Source: an uncultured Anaerococcus sp. (GTDB taxonomy: Bacteria; Bacillota; Clostridia; Tissierellales; Peptoniphilaceae). From it: a stretch of 16,513 nucleotides of DNA. A model generated the notes under the pieces. It had not been told where the DNA came from and did no database searches. It saw only the letters and a program-made list of their open reading frames with translations. The translations under genes were made by a program, and so were the position numbers. The stretch is from assembly GCA_943913325.1 (NCBI GenBank), contig CALTXP010000030.1:1-16513 (forward strand). The letters are read 5' to 3'. This document shows, piece after piece, positions 6,899 through 14,966 of the stretch; within the stretch, counting starts at the first letter, position 1, and the number at the start of each line of letters is the position of its first letter.

Positions 6899-8263
6899 TT
6901 ATTTTAAACAGTCATTAATTACTTCTTTGATATTTGATATTTGCCTTACTTTTATATCTTTAAAATCGGATTCATTGATTGAATTTCTTGCTACATAGCA
7001 TTTCTTATAGCCAAGTCTTTCTAACTCCTTAATCCTGTGTTTTATTTGAGGAACTTTTTTTAATTCTCCTGTAAGTCCCACCTCTGCTATAAATACAGTC
7101 TTATCATCTATAGATTTTTTCAAATAAGATGAAGCTATAGACATCATTATAGCTAAGTTTACTGATGGTTCTGAAAGTTTTAAACCGCCTGTAGTCTTTA
7201 TTATTACATTGTAATCAAATAGATTAAGCCCTGCTCTTTCTTGAAGAATGGATATAAGGGTATTTAAATCATCCTTACGAAGAGAATCTCCTATTCTTTG
7301 TGGGTATGGCAAAAATGACTTGCTTACCAAGGACTCAATTTCTACTTCTAAAAGTCTAGAACCTTCTTTTGTAACAGAAATAGCTGAACCTTCTATAGCA
7401 TTATCTCTACTTGTTATAAAATACTCACTGGGATTAGAGATTTCTACTAATCCATCCTCATCCATAGAAAATAGTCCTATTTCTCCAGTTCTTCCAAATC
7501 TATTTTTAGTAGAAGTTAAGACTCTAAGATCTTCATCACTTTCTCCATCTAAAATAAGTACTGTATCTACTAAGTGCTCTAATGTACGTAAACCAGCCAT
7601 CTCATTAGCCTTAGTCATATGACCAATCATTATTACGGCACGCTTCTTAAATTCATCTTTGGCAATGTCAACAGCTTTATTAGCAACTTCTATAGTTTGA
7701 GTAGGGCTGCCTGCTTTATTATCAAATTCTGCTAGGCTAAAAGTTTGTATAGAGTCTAAGAATACTATATGTGGGTCTATATTTTTAATTTCATTTACAG
7801 CAACATCCATAGAATTGGTTGAAAGAATCCACACATTTTCTGGTAGACTCTCCATAATTCTATCAGCACGAGACTTTATTTGACTTTCAGATTCCTCTCC
7901 TGATACATACAAAACTTTAAGACCTTTATCAGCATAGGATTTTGATAATTGTAGAAGTAAGGTAGACTTACCTGCTCCTGGACGGGCGGTAAGAATTGTC
8001 ACACTATCTTTAACTAGGCCTCCTCCAACAGCTCTATCAAACTCTTCATAATCAGATCTTAATCTTTGAGATTCATTGATCTTAATAGACTTTAATTTCT
8101 TAGCAGACTTATCATCAATTATCTGCTTAGTCTTAGCCTTGCTTTTAGTTAAAGTAACCTCAGTAAGAGTTCCCCACTGACCACATTCAGGGCATTTTCC
8201 AGCCCAAAGTGGTTGGGTATGCCCGCAATTGCTACATTCATAAGCTTTCTTAATTTTTGCCAT
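6899..8263 (-). CDS. radA: DNA repair protein RadA (Sms)
   Basis: A 454-residue RecA-like ATPase that helps process recombination intermediates and extend D-loops. In order: a C4 zinc finger (C10, C13, C24, C27), Walker A ARPGAGKS at 93-100, Walker B IVFLD ending at D170, the RadA-specific KNRFG motif at 253-257, and a C-terminal Lon-like domain from about residue 290. The length is normal. Walker A opens with Ala instead of Gly, which the consensus permits. The gene overlaps the end of the glutamate-cysteine ligase gene by 14 bases; its ribosome site is weak, so it probably depends on coupled translation. In Bacillus subtilis radA directly follows clpC; here other genes lie between. Assignment secure. 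Confidence 0.97.
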   Translation of the reverse strand: MAKIKKAYECSNCGHTQPLWAGKCPECGQWGTLTEVTLTKSKAKTKQIIDDKSAKKLKSIKINESQRLRSDYEEFDRAVGGGLVKDSVTILTARPGAGKSTLLLQLSKSYADKGLKVLYVSGEESESQIKSRADRIMESLPENVWILSTNSMDVAVNEIKNIDPHIVFLDSIQTFSLAEFDNKAGSPTQTIEVANKAVDIAKDEFKKRAVIMIGHMTKANEMAGLRTLEHLVDTVLILDGESDEDLRVLTSTKNRFGRTGEIGLFSMDEDGLVEISNPSEYFITSRDNAIEGSAISVTKEGSRLLEVEIESLVSKSFLPYPQRIGDSLRKDDLNTLISILQERAGLNLFDYNVIIKTTGGLKLSEPSVNLAIMMSIASSYLKKSIDDKTVFIAEVGLTGELKKVPQIKHRIKELERLGYKKCYVARNSINESDFKDIKVRQISNIKEVINDCLK

Positions 8264-9548
8264 TGCTATCTTTAATAAATTTATTTACAGAAAATTCATA
8301 AGCAGCTTTTTGAGGACTTTCTTTATATAAATTTTCATAAATATCACGTGGGGTCATTTGTTTTTCTAGCAAATCTAGCAAAGGATTTATATATTCTCTA
8401 TCTTCCTTTATTTTATCTATGATCTCTAGCATCCATTCATATATTTTCTTATCTTTGTAAATAGCTTGTATTCCTTGAATAGTAGCTATTTTCTTTAAAT
8501 CCTGAGCATACTCATAGGTCATATCAGAAAATTTTTCATACATATAATCTAATACATCTTTATCATAGAATATATTCTTAATTAAAGCTATTGCAGCAAA
8601 ATTATATGGATAAGGTATGTTATCAGGCATCCTTACTTCTATATACTTTTTGACTCTAACATCAGGGAACACTATTGAAAGAGCATGATAAATCATATCC
8701 TTACTAGAATCTTGATCCATGACTTCTTCAAAAGTTTGATCTTTGGTAAAAACTTCTTTTCCATTTTTTTCTATAAATATACTAGGAGTTTCTAGGATCT
8801 TTTTAGCATAAGTTTCATAACTTAAATCATCATCAAAGGAAAATGGGTATATTCCAGTTCTATCCTTATCGCATTGTTCCCATATAGTTTGTCTTAGATT
8901 GTGTTTATCATAAACTTTACCTTCGAAAATATAAGAATTATCAAAGATACTATATAAAAATGGAGATATAGCATTAGCTACAAAATACTTTTTTCTAAAG
9001 TCATCTTCATCTTTATAATCTATAGCTACTTGTAGACTACAAGAGCCCTTCATCATATTATGAGCTAATTGTCCTCCATATTCTTCAAAATAATCATACA
9101 TATACTTATATCTTTGTTTAGGAATAATCTGTATATCATTAATTTTTTCTTTAGCTTGGTAACCTATTTGTAGCAAAAGCTTATTTTCTTTTTCAAAAAT
9201 AGGAATAATATCTTCCATAGCTTGCTTATAGTTTTCAAATAATTCATCTATTGAGCTAGCAGGATCAAAGGCAAGCTCAAATTGAGCAGCAGGCTCTATA
9301 GAAATAGAATTTCCATCTCTTCTAAGACCCATGATATTACCATTTTCGTAACTAGGCTCATATCCAAGTTCTTTTACTTCTTCTAATAAGTCACTAACTC
9401 CAGCTTTTTGCTTATAGCGTGTTGTATCTAAGCTATCTTTATCAACTGTGAAGTGTTCAGCTTCAAATCCAACTTTAAAATCTGATTCAGACTTCTCACC
9501 TGATCTTATATAATCAATAATTTTTTGAATTTTTTCATCGTAAGTCAT
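8250..9548 (-). CDS. Glutamate-cysteine ligase, plant/alphaproteobacterial type (GCS2 family)
   Basis: A 432-residue ATP-dependent ligase predicted to join glutamate and cysteine through the gamma-carboxyl to give gamma-glutamylcysteine, the first step of glutathione synthesis. Segments matching the plant/alphaproteobacterial ligase are GFEAEHF (27-33), SIEPAAQFEL (83-92), MMKGSCSLQVAID (165-177), DRTGIYPFSFDD (229-240) and FPDVRVKKYIEVRMPD (294-309). No glutathione synthetase gene is adjacent, so the product could remain gamma-glutamylcysteine or be completed elsewhere. A related ligase (EgtA) serves ergothioneine synthesis, and none of its partner genes is here. The ATG follows GAGG by five bases. 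It heads a transcript that continues into radA. Family assignment is from remembered motifs; the exact product is likely but untested. Confidence 0.82.
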   Translation of the reverse strand: MTYDEKIQKIIDYIRSGEKSESDFKVGFEAEHFTVDKDSLDTTRYKQKAGVSDLLEEVKELGYEPSYENGNIMGLRRDGNSISIEPAAQFELAFDPASSIDELFENYKQAMEDIIPIFEKENKLLLQIGYQAKEKINDIQIIPKQRYKYMYDYFEEYGGQLAHNMMKGSCSLQVAIDYKDEDDFRKKYFVANAISPFLYSIFDNSYIFEGKVYDKHNLRQTIWEQCDKDRTGIYPFSFDDDLSYETYAKKILETPSIFIEKNGKEVFTKDQTFEEVMDQDSSKDMIYHALSIVFPDVRVKKYIEVRMPDNIPYPYNFAAIALIKNIFYDKDVLDYMYEKFSDMTYEYAQDLKKIATIQGIQAIYKDKKIYEWMLEIIDKIKEDREYINPLLDLLEKQMTPRDIYENLYKESPQKAAYEFSVNKFIKDSNGKN

Positions 9549-9578
9549 AACTACCTCATTTCTTACGTTTTTACAATT

Positions 9579-9584
9579 ATTATA
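9579..9584 (-). promoter_or_regulatory. -10 box of the ligase-radA transcript
   Basis: A perfect TATAAT lies on the minus strand, 31 bases upstream of the ligase start, predicting a leader of about 24 bases. The -35 region is unclear (AACGTT at 17 bases or TTAACG at 19). Confidence 0.5.
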
Positions 9585-9676
9585 CTTTAAATAAAAAAAA
9601 TAACGTTAATTATAAACAAAAAATTATGTTGCAAAGTACTATGCTCATTTAATGAATCTATAGATAGGTTAAGGGG

Positions 9677-9682
9677 TAAAAT
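9677..9682 (+). promoter_or_regulatory. Candidate -10 box of the M20 peptidase gene
   Basis: TAAAAT preceded by GGGG is placed so that transcription would begin near 9689, just before the AAAGGTGG ribosome site. No -35 is evident. An alternative is TTGCAA (9629-9634) with ATGAAT 17 bases later. Both are weak. Confidence 0.3.
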
Positions 9683-9704
9683 TATTTATGAAAGGTGGTA
9701 AGTT

Positions 9705-10943
9705 ATGAGTGAATTAACAAATGAAGAAAAAATCAAAATTTTATCTGATATTGTAGCAATTAAAACTGTAAATGACAATGAAATAGAAGTCGCTAAATAT
9801 TTCCAAGAACTTTTTGACAAATACGATATTGATTCACACTTAGATGAGCTTTCAAAAACCCGCGCCAATTTAATTGCAAGTATAGGTTCTGGAAAACCTG
9901 TAATCGGTGTATCAGGACATATGGATGTTGTTGATGAAGGCAATCACAATGACTGGACACATGATCCTTTTACATTAACTGAAGATAATGGCTACCTATA
10001 TGGACGAGGTGCAGCAGATATGAAATCTGGACTAGCTGCTTTAGCTATTGCTTTAATAGAGATTAAAAAAAGTAATAGTCTAAAAAAGGGAACAATTAAA
10101 TTTATGGCTACTGTTGGAGAAGAAATAGAACAAGCTGGGTCAAAACAACTTTATGATAAGTCATATACGAAAGATCTGGATGCCTTACTTATTGCAGAGC
10201 CATCTTATCCAAGTTTAGTTTATGCTCACAAAGGCTCTATGGATTTTAGAATCACTTCTAGAGGTAAATCAGCACACAGTTCCATACCATTTTTAGGAAA
10301 AAACGCTATTACTCCTTTAATTACTTTTATTGATAATATTAATAAAGAATATGAACAATTAAAAGAAACTACAAAAAGTAATTCATTAGACTACAGTAAT
10401 ATGATCGAAGGATTAAAAGATCGATTGCCCGATAATATTAATAAAGAAGATTTTAAAGATGCTATCGAAAGTCTAGTTATTACAAATAGTGTTATTAGCG
10501 GTGGCAATCAAGTTAATTCGGTCCCAGAATATGCTATTGCAGAATTTAATGTACGCACTATACCAGAATATAACAATGAAAAAGTTAAAGAATTGTTTGA
10601 AAAATATTTAAAAGATGCCAATAAGAATGGTGCAGATTTAAGCCAAGAAATTTACTTGGATTTAGATCCAGTTGTAACTACAGGTCAGAATAACTTAGTT
10701 AATCTAGGTGTAAAAAAAGCTAAAGAGCATTTTAAATATGAAAAAACTTTTATTACTTCACCCACAGTTGCAGTTACAGATGCTTCAAACTTATTACGTG
10801 ATAAAGACGAAAGTTTTCCATTTTTGATGTTTGGTCCAGGTGAAGGACCTCACCAAGTAGATGAACGAGTAAACAAAGAAATTTACTTACAGTTTATAGA
10901 TTACTATATCGATCTATTAACTTCTTACGCTAATGAATACTAA
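9705..10943 (+). CDS. M20-family metallopeptidase (ArgE/DapE type deacylase)
   Basis: A 412-residue cytoplasmic two-zinc hydrolase of the ArgE/DapE/ACY1 group. Metal ligands and catalytic residues are all present: H72 and D74 in SGHMDVV, D105 in YGRGAADMKSG, the general base E139 and ligand E140 in TVGEEIEQAG, E165 in IAEPSYP, and H383 in GPGEGPHQVDER. The dimerisation domain lies between about residues 175 and 290, with KSAHSSIP at 188-195. The ATG follows a near-perfect AAAGGTGG site by six bases. It is transcribed alone, divergent from the ligase gene. Such proteins are often labelled succinyl-diaminopimelate desuccinylase, but no lysine or arginine pathway genes stand beside it, so the substrate (N-acyl amino acid or dipeptide) is undefined. 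Confidence 0.9.
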   Translation: MSELTNEEKIKILSDIVAIKTVNDNEIEVAKYFQELFDKYDIDSHLDELSKTRANLIASIGSGKPVIGVSGHMDVVDEGNHNDWTHDPFTLTEDNGYLYGRGAADMKSGLAALAIALIEIKKSNSLKKGTIKFMATVGEEIEQAGSKQLYDKSYTKDLDALLIAEPSYPSLVYAHKGSMDFRITSRGKSAHSSIPFLGKNAITPLITFIDNINKEYEQLKETTKSNSLDYSNMIEGLKDRLPDNINKEDFKDAIESLVITNSVISGGNQVNSVPEYAIAEFNVRTIPEYNNEKVKELFEKYLKDANKNGADLSQEIYLDLDPVVTTGQNNLVNLGVKKAKEHFKYEKTFITSPTVAVTDASNLLRDKDESFPFLMFGPGEGPHQVDERVNKEIYLQFIDYYIDLLTSYANEY

Positions 10944-10962
10944 TTTTTTATAAAACAATAAC

Positions 10963-11006
10963 CAAAAAGATCAGCCTGCTATCATCTTTTAACAGGTTGA
11001 CTTTTT
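10963..11006. terminator. Bidirectional intrinsic terminator
   Basis: TCAGCCTG at 10971-10978 pairs with CAGGTTGA at 10993-11000 (one G-U) around 14 bases. Five T follow at 11002-11006 on the plus strand, and an A tract precedes the stem, giving U residues on the minus strand. It lies between the convergent M20 peptidase and membrane-protein genes and can serve both. Confidence 0.8.
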
Positions 11007-11032
11007 ATATTGCTAAATTTTTTCAAAAAAAT

Positions 11033-11464
11033 CTAAGCTCTTTTATCAGACTCTTTTCGTGTCCTCATTATAATAAGAGCAAATAAGATTACAAATAGTA
11101 AAAGCATCAAATTGCTATATATTGTGTGGGGAACAAATGACATCCAAGTCATTGATTGTAAAGAAAAGCATACATAACAATTTATAATTTTATATATTAA
11201 ACCGAATTCTTTTTGATTAAAGCTATAAATCGTATATATAATTAGCATTACAGGATAAACCATTATAGAGTTTCTATAGGAGTTGATATTTGCTAAATAG
11301 CTAGAGTAATCTACTCTATAATAATTTTTTAAGTAATCTTCAAAAGCTTCTTTATTTGAAATAGCACTTGCATGAGCGATTGCAAATATTATAATTAGAA
11401 CAGAAATTAATAATATGTAAAAGTTCAATTTCTTTTCTTTATCAAGATTTTTAAATTTCTCCAT
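11033..11464 (-). CDS. Small integral membrane protein, unknown function
   Basis: A 143-residue protein I do not recognise. After a charged N-terminus (MEKFKNLDKEKK) it shows four hydrophobic segments at about 13-36, 67-83, 87-110 and 114-133. A polar stretch rich in Tyr, Asn and Asp lies between the first two (37-66), and the tail is basic (RTRKESDKRA). No catalytic motif is visible. The start is supported by AAAGGA nine bases upstream. It lies between the clpC terminator and the bidirectional terminator, so it is probably its own transcript; I found no clear promoter in the roughly 50 bases between the clpC terminator and the start. It sits just downstream of the stress operon, but a functional link is not shown. 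Confidence 0.7.
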   Translation of the reverse strand: MEKFKNLDKEKKLNFYILLISVLIIIFAIAHASAISNKEAFEDYLKNYYRVDYSSYLANINSYRNSIMVYPVMLIIYTIYSFNQKEFGLIYKIINCYVCFSLQSMTWMSFVPHTIYSNLMLLLFVILFALIIMRTRKESDKRA

Positions 11465-11516
11465 ATAATATTATCCTTTATATTATTTTTACTATTAAAA
11501 CTTACCCTTTTTAACG

Positions 11517-11545
11517 AAAAAAATCACTCCAAAAGAGTGATTTTT
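11517..11545 (-). terminator. Strong intrinsic terminator of the clpC operon
   Basis: On the minus strand an 11-base perfect stem (AAAAATCACTC with GAGTGATTTTT, loop TTTTG) is followed by a run of seven T counting the stem end. It begins about 20 bases after the clpC stop and separates the stress operon from the membrane-protein gene. Confidence 0.9.
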
Positions 11546-11565
11546 AAGTAGCTATTTCCTCATGA

Positions 11566-13998
11566 TTATTCTGCTGTATCTGTAACTAAGGTTTCCTTCC
11601 TTTTCCCTTTTACATTTTCAAATTTTAGTTCATCATCTTTTACTGATAGGTGAATAATTGCATCTCTATTTAGTTTATTATCTAAAATATCTTCGGCAAG
11701 TCTATCATCTATCATTTTTGTAATATGTCTTTCGAGTGGTCTTGCTCCATACTCTTCATTAAATCCTTCTTTTGCTAGAAGTTTTACAACTTCAGTATCA
11801 TAAGTGATATCAATATCAATATTATTTAGTCTTTCTCTTGTTTTTTCTAGCATCAATTTTGTGATTTCTTCTATGTTTGCTTCACTTAGTGGATTAAACA
11901 TAATCACTTCATCAAGTCTATTTAAAAACTCTGGAGCAAAGGCATTTTTTACTTCTCGTTCTATGATTTCACGAGTGTGCTCGGCATTTTTTTCTTCCAC
12001 ATTGCCTGTTTCAAAACCTATGGCTTGTTTTTCATTTAAGCTTGATACACCAACGTTACTTGTCATTATTATGATTGTGTTTTTAAAGTCTACTGTACGA
12101 CCTTGACCATCTGTTAGACGTCCATCATCTAGGATTTGTAATAACAAATTGAATATATCCGGATGAGCTTTTTCTATTTCATCAAATAAGATTACAGAAT
12201 ATGGATGATTTCTAACTTGTTCTGTAAGTTGTCCCCCTTCTTCGTATCCTACATATCCTGGAGGGGAACCAACTAAACGTGAGACTGCAAATTTTTCCAT
12301 ATATTCACTCATATCCATGCGGATAAGGTGTTCTTCTGATCCAAATATATTTTCTGCTAGTGATTTTGCAAGATAAGTTTTACCAACTCCTGTTGGACCG
12401 ACAAATATAAATGATCCTATTGGTTTTGATGGATCTTTTAGCCCTACTCTAGCTCGTTTTATAGCATGAGCTACTGATTTTATAGCTTCTTGTTGACCAA
12501 TTACTGTTCCTTCTAGGTCGTGATCCAAATTTGCATATTTTTCTTTTTCATCTTCTGTTAATTTTGTAACTGGTACTTTTGACCAAGAAGCTACAATACT
12601 TGCTATATCATCAAATCCAATAAATAAATTTGATTTTTCTTTATTTTTCTTTTCAATTTCAGCTTCCATGTCAAATCTAGCTTGGTTAATGCGATCACGA
12701 AGTTCTGCAGCTTTTTCAAAGTCCTGATCTTTAACCGCCTGTTCTTTTTCAACTACTAATTCTTGGATTTTTTCTTGTGGGTTAGTGCTAGTCTCTTCTT
12801 CTTGGTAGGCTTTTATACGCACCTTACTCATAGCTTCATCTATGACATCTATGGCTTTATCTGGTAAATATCTATCGTTAATGTATCTATCTGTAAGCTC
12901 AACTGCAGCATTTATGGCATCATCGGTAATTTCTACTCCATGGTGAGCTTCATATTTATCTTTTATGCCGTAAATTATTTTTCTACTATCTGATAAAGAT
13001 GGTTCTTCTACTTGGATAGGTTGCATACGGCGAGTTAAGGCACTATCTTTTTCTATATATTTTCTGTACTCTTCTATAGTTGTTGCACCTATTATTTGTA
13101 TATCACCTTTGGCAAGGATGGGTTTTAGGATATTTGCAGCATCCATTGATCCTTCTGCTGCTCCAGCACCAAGTACCATATGAAATTCATCTATAAATAG
13201 TATTATTTCATCATGAGTTGCAAGTTCGTCAAAAAGTTTTTTTAGCCTCTCTTCAAAGTCTCCGCGATATTTGGTTCCTGCAATCATACTTGCTAAATCT
13301 AGGCTAAGTATAGTTTTATCCTCAATTATCCTTGGAACTTCTCCTTCAACTATTCTTTGGGCAAGACCTTCTGAAATAGCAGTTTTACCTACACCAGGTT
13401 CACCGATTAGGATAGGATTATTTTTTGTCCTACGCATTAATATTTGTATAACACGTTCTATTTCATCACCACGACCGATTACAGGATCAATTTTGCCAGA
13501 TTCGGCTTCTTCATTTAAATCTCTTGCATAGTTTGATACATTTTCTGAAAGATCTTTGATAGAAGCAACTTCTGGATTTTGGTCTTGTAAAAGTTCCTTA
13601 AGATTTCTCTTTACAACTTCTTTTTCGACTCCTGATAGTAAAAACATAATGTTTGTTAGGGAGTCATCATCAGCAAGAATTGCAAATAGTACATCTTCTT
13701 CCCCGGCTGAGGAATTGCCAAATTTATTTGCATTTAGTCTTGCTAATTCTAAAATTTGTCTTACTTTTTTACTATATTCTGTTGCAGGACGCATAGCTTG
13801 ACCCTTGCCAATATTATTTATTACAACTTGGCGAAGCAAATCATAGTTAGCACCTGCTGCTTCAAGTGCTTTTGTTGCAACAGAATCTGTTTTCATTAAA
13901 GCAAGGAGCAAATGCTCTGATCCAATGTAATCATGGTTTAGAGAGTAGCTTTCACGCCTTGCTTGTTGGGTTAATTTATTTAATCTGTTAGCTTCCAT
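11566..13998 (-). CDS. clpC: ATP-dependent unfoldase ClpC
   Basis: An 810-residue HSP100 unfoldase that feeds proteins to the ClpP peptidase. Layout: duplicated Clp_N repeats (about 1-140), AAA module 1 with Walker A GEPGVGKT (199-206) and Walker B ILFIDE (266-271), a coiled-coil M domain holding a UVR segment (about 412-446), AAA module 2 with Walker A GPTGVGKT (534-541), pore loop VGSPPGYVGYEEGG (576-589) and Walker B VILFDE (602-607), and the ClpP-docking tripeptide IGF (660-662). An AAGGAG site fixes the ATG, which lies 19 bases inside mcsB. The N-terminus is four residues shorter than in Bacillus subtilis. The glutamates matching the phosphoarginine-binding E32 and E106 are kept as E28 and E101. 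Last gene of the CtsR-controlled operon. Confidence 0.97.
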   Translation of the reverse strand: MEANRLNKLTQQARRESYSLNHDYIGSEHLLLALMKTDSVATKALEAAGANYDLLRQVVINNIGKGQAMRPATEYSKKVRQILELARLNANKFGNSSAGEEDVLFAILADDDSLTNIMFLLSGVEKEVVKRNLKELLQDQNPEVASIKDLSENVSNYARDLNEEAESGKIDPVIGRGDEIERVIQILMRRTKNNPILIGEPGVGKTAISEGLAQRIVEGEVPRIIEDKTILSLDLASMIAGTKYRGDFEERLKKLFDELATHDEIILFIDEFHMVLGAGAAEGSMDAANILKPILAKGDIQIIGATTIEEYRKYIEKDSALTRRMQPIQVEEPSLSDSRKIIYGIKDKYEAHHGVEITDDAINAAVELTDRYINDRYLPDKAIDVIDEAMSKVRIKAYQEEETSTNPQEKIQELVVEKEQAVKDQDFEKAAELRDRINQARFDMEAEIEKKNKEKSNLFIGFDDIASIVASWSKVPVTKLTEDEKEKYANLDHDLEGTVIGQQEAIKSVAHAIKRARVGLKDPSKPIGSFIFVGPTGVGKTYLAKSLAENIFGSEEHLIRMDMSEYMEKFAVSRLVGSPPGYVGYEEGGQLTEQVRNHPYSVILFDEIEKAHPDIFNLLLQILDDGRLTDGQGRTVDFKNTIIIMTSNVGVSSLNEKQAIGFETGNVEEKNAEHTREIIEREVKNAFAPEFLNRLDEVIMFNPLSEANIEEITKLMLEKTRERLNNIDIDITYDTEVVKLLAKEGFNEEYGARPLERHITKMIDDRLAEDILDNKLNRDAIIHLSVKDDELKFENVKGKRKETLVTDTAE

Positions 13999-14966
13999 TG
14001 CCTCTCCTTCATATAAGAGTTTAAAAACTCTGCTCTTTGTGGGTCTTTTTTTCCCTTGTACTTATTTTTTGTCATATTAAAAATTAAATAATCTAGTTCA
14101 TTGCTGGTCAAATCAGTATTAAATCCAAGTTTATTATATTTTTTAAGCTTAAAAAGCTCACTTGCTATTGTATTTAAGCTAGTTAATTTGCCAGAATTAA
14201 GATTATTTAAACTTATAGCTATTTCTTCAATAATATCATCATCTGTTATATTATTTAGTATCTGATAATCTCTTCTAAATCTTCTTTCATTTCTTACTAA
14301 GGAATCAATATTTGCACTCATTTCCAAAATATATTCATCCATATTTTCGCGATAGTTACCGAAATTTTTTACAAGGTAAATATCATTTACATACTTATCA
14401 TAGTATGCTGGTATATATCTTGTTCCATACATACCATGGCTAAGTAAGCCTTGCTTAAATCCATAATAAGATTCTTCAGCATCTACTAGGGCAAATAAAA
14501 ACATTTTTAGTCTAATTTCTAGCCCTGCTCCACTATTTCTTGCATCACTAGTCAGATACCCAAATTCTGGACTAAATGCAAAATCTATTTTTTGATCTAG
14601 TTCTTTTTCAATTTCATTGACTCTTTTATAAGCTTTTTTGACATCCATTTCAAAATTTCTGTAGTTTATAGCAATATGATCTCTATCATTTACTGTGATT
14701 ATATAATCATCAGCAAAAATCACTGCTATTTCTGCAAGTTTGCTAGTACAGTCTTCTGATAAAACCATATCATTTATTAGCTTATTTAAAATATTTTCGT
14801 CAAGATCCCCTAGCAAAATAAAATCGTCTGGATAAATATCTCTAATAATTTCCACAATCTTTTCGCTATCTTCATAGGTCATAGTTGTTGGAAAATCAAA
14901 GCCATTTATATTTCTCCTTAAAGAAAGATTTGAATTTAGAATTATATCTTTTGCATAGTCTATCAA
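13980..14966 (-). CDS. mcsB: Degenerate McsB homologue, probable pseudo-arginine-kinase
   Basis: A 328-residue homologue of the protein-arginine kinase McsB (363 residues in Bacillus subtilis), which phosphorylates arginines to mark proteins for ClpC. The family order is readable, but the active site is gone. SSRIRLARN is NSNLSLRRN (11-19, two nucleotide-binding Arg lost). NEEDHIR is NDRDHIA (93-99, catalytic Glu and Arg lost). CPTNVGTGLR is DARNSGAGLE (141-150, active-site Cys and Arg lost). RGIYGE is HGMYGT (177-182, Arg and second catalytic Glu lost). The frame is intact over its whole length and the operon is kept, so a non-catalytic role (adaptor, CtsR control, McsA partner) is more likely than decay. 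It starts with TTG after GAAGGTGA, overlapping the mcsA stop by four bases; no other start exists in frame. Confidence 0.85.
   Translation of the reverse strand: MIDYAKDIILNSNLSLRRNINGFDFPTTMTYEDSEKIVEIIRDIYPDDFILLGDLDENILNKLINDMVLSEDCTSKLAEIAVIFADDYIITVNDRDHIAINYRNFEMDVKKAYKRVNEIEKELDQKIDFAFSPEFGYLTSDARNSGAGLEIRLKMFLFALVDAEESYYGFKQGLLSHGMYGTRYIPAYYDKYVNDIYLVKNFGNYRENMDEYILEMSANIDSLVRNERRFRRDYQILNNITDDDIIEEIAISLNNLNSGKLTSLNTIASELFKLKKYNKLGFNTDLTSNELDYLIFNMTKNKYKGKKDPQRAEFLNSYMKERQWKLTD

Noticed and set aside
7248..7622. Open frame of 124 codons antisense to radA
   Set aside because: It lies wholly inside radA, reads as low-complexity Ser/Leu-rich protein, and has no ribosome site; it is a by-product of AT-rich codon use.
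9686..9943. Minus-strand open frame over the 5' end of the M20 peptidase gene
   Set aside because: It is antisense to the conserved metal-binding region and lacks a credible ribosome site.
11804..13801. Several plus-strand open frames antisense to clpC
   Set aside because: They are Ser/Ile/Leu-rich shadows of a highly conserved gene, with no ribosome sites and no recognisable domains.
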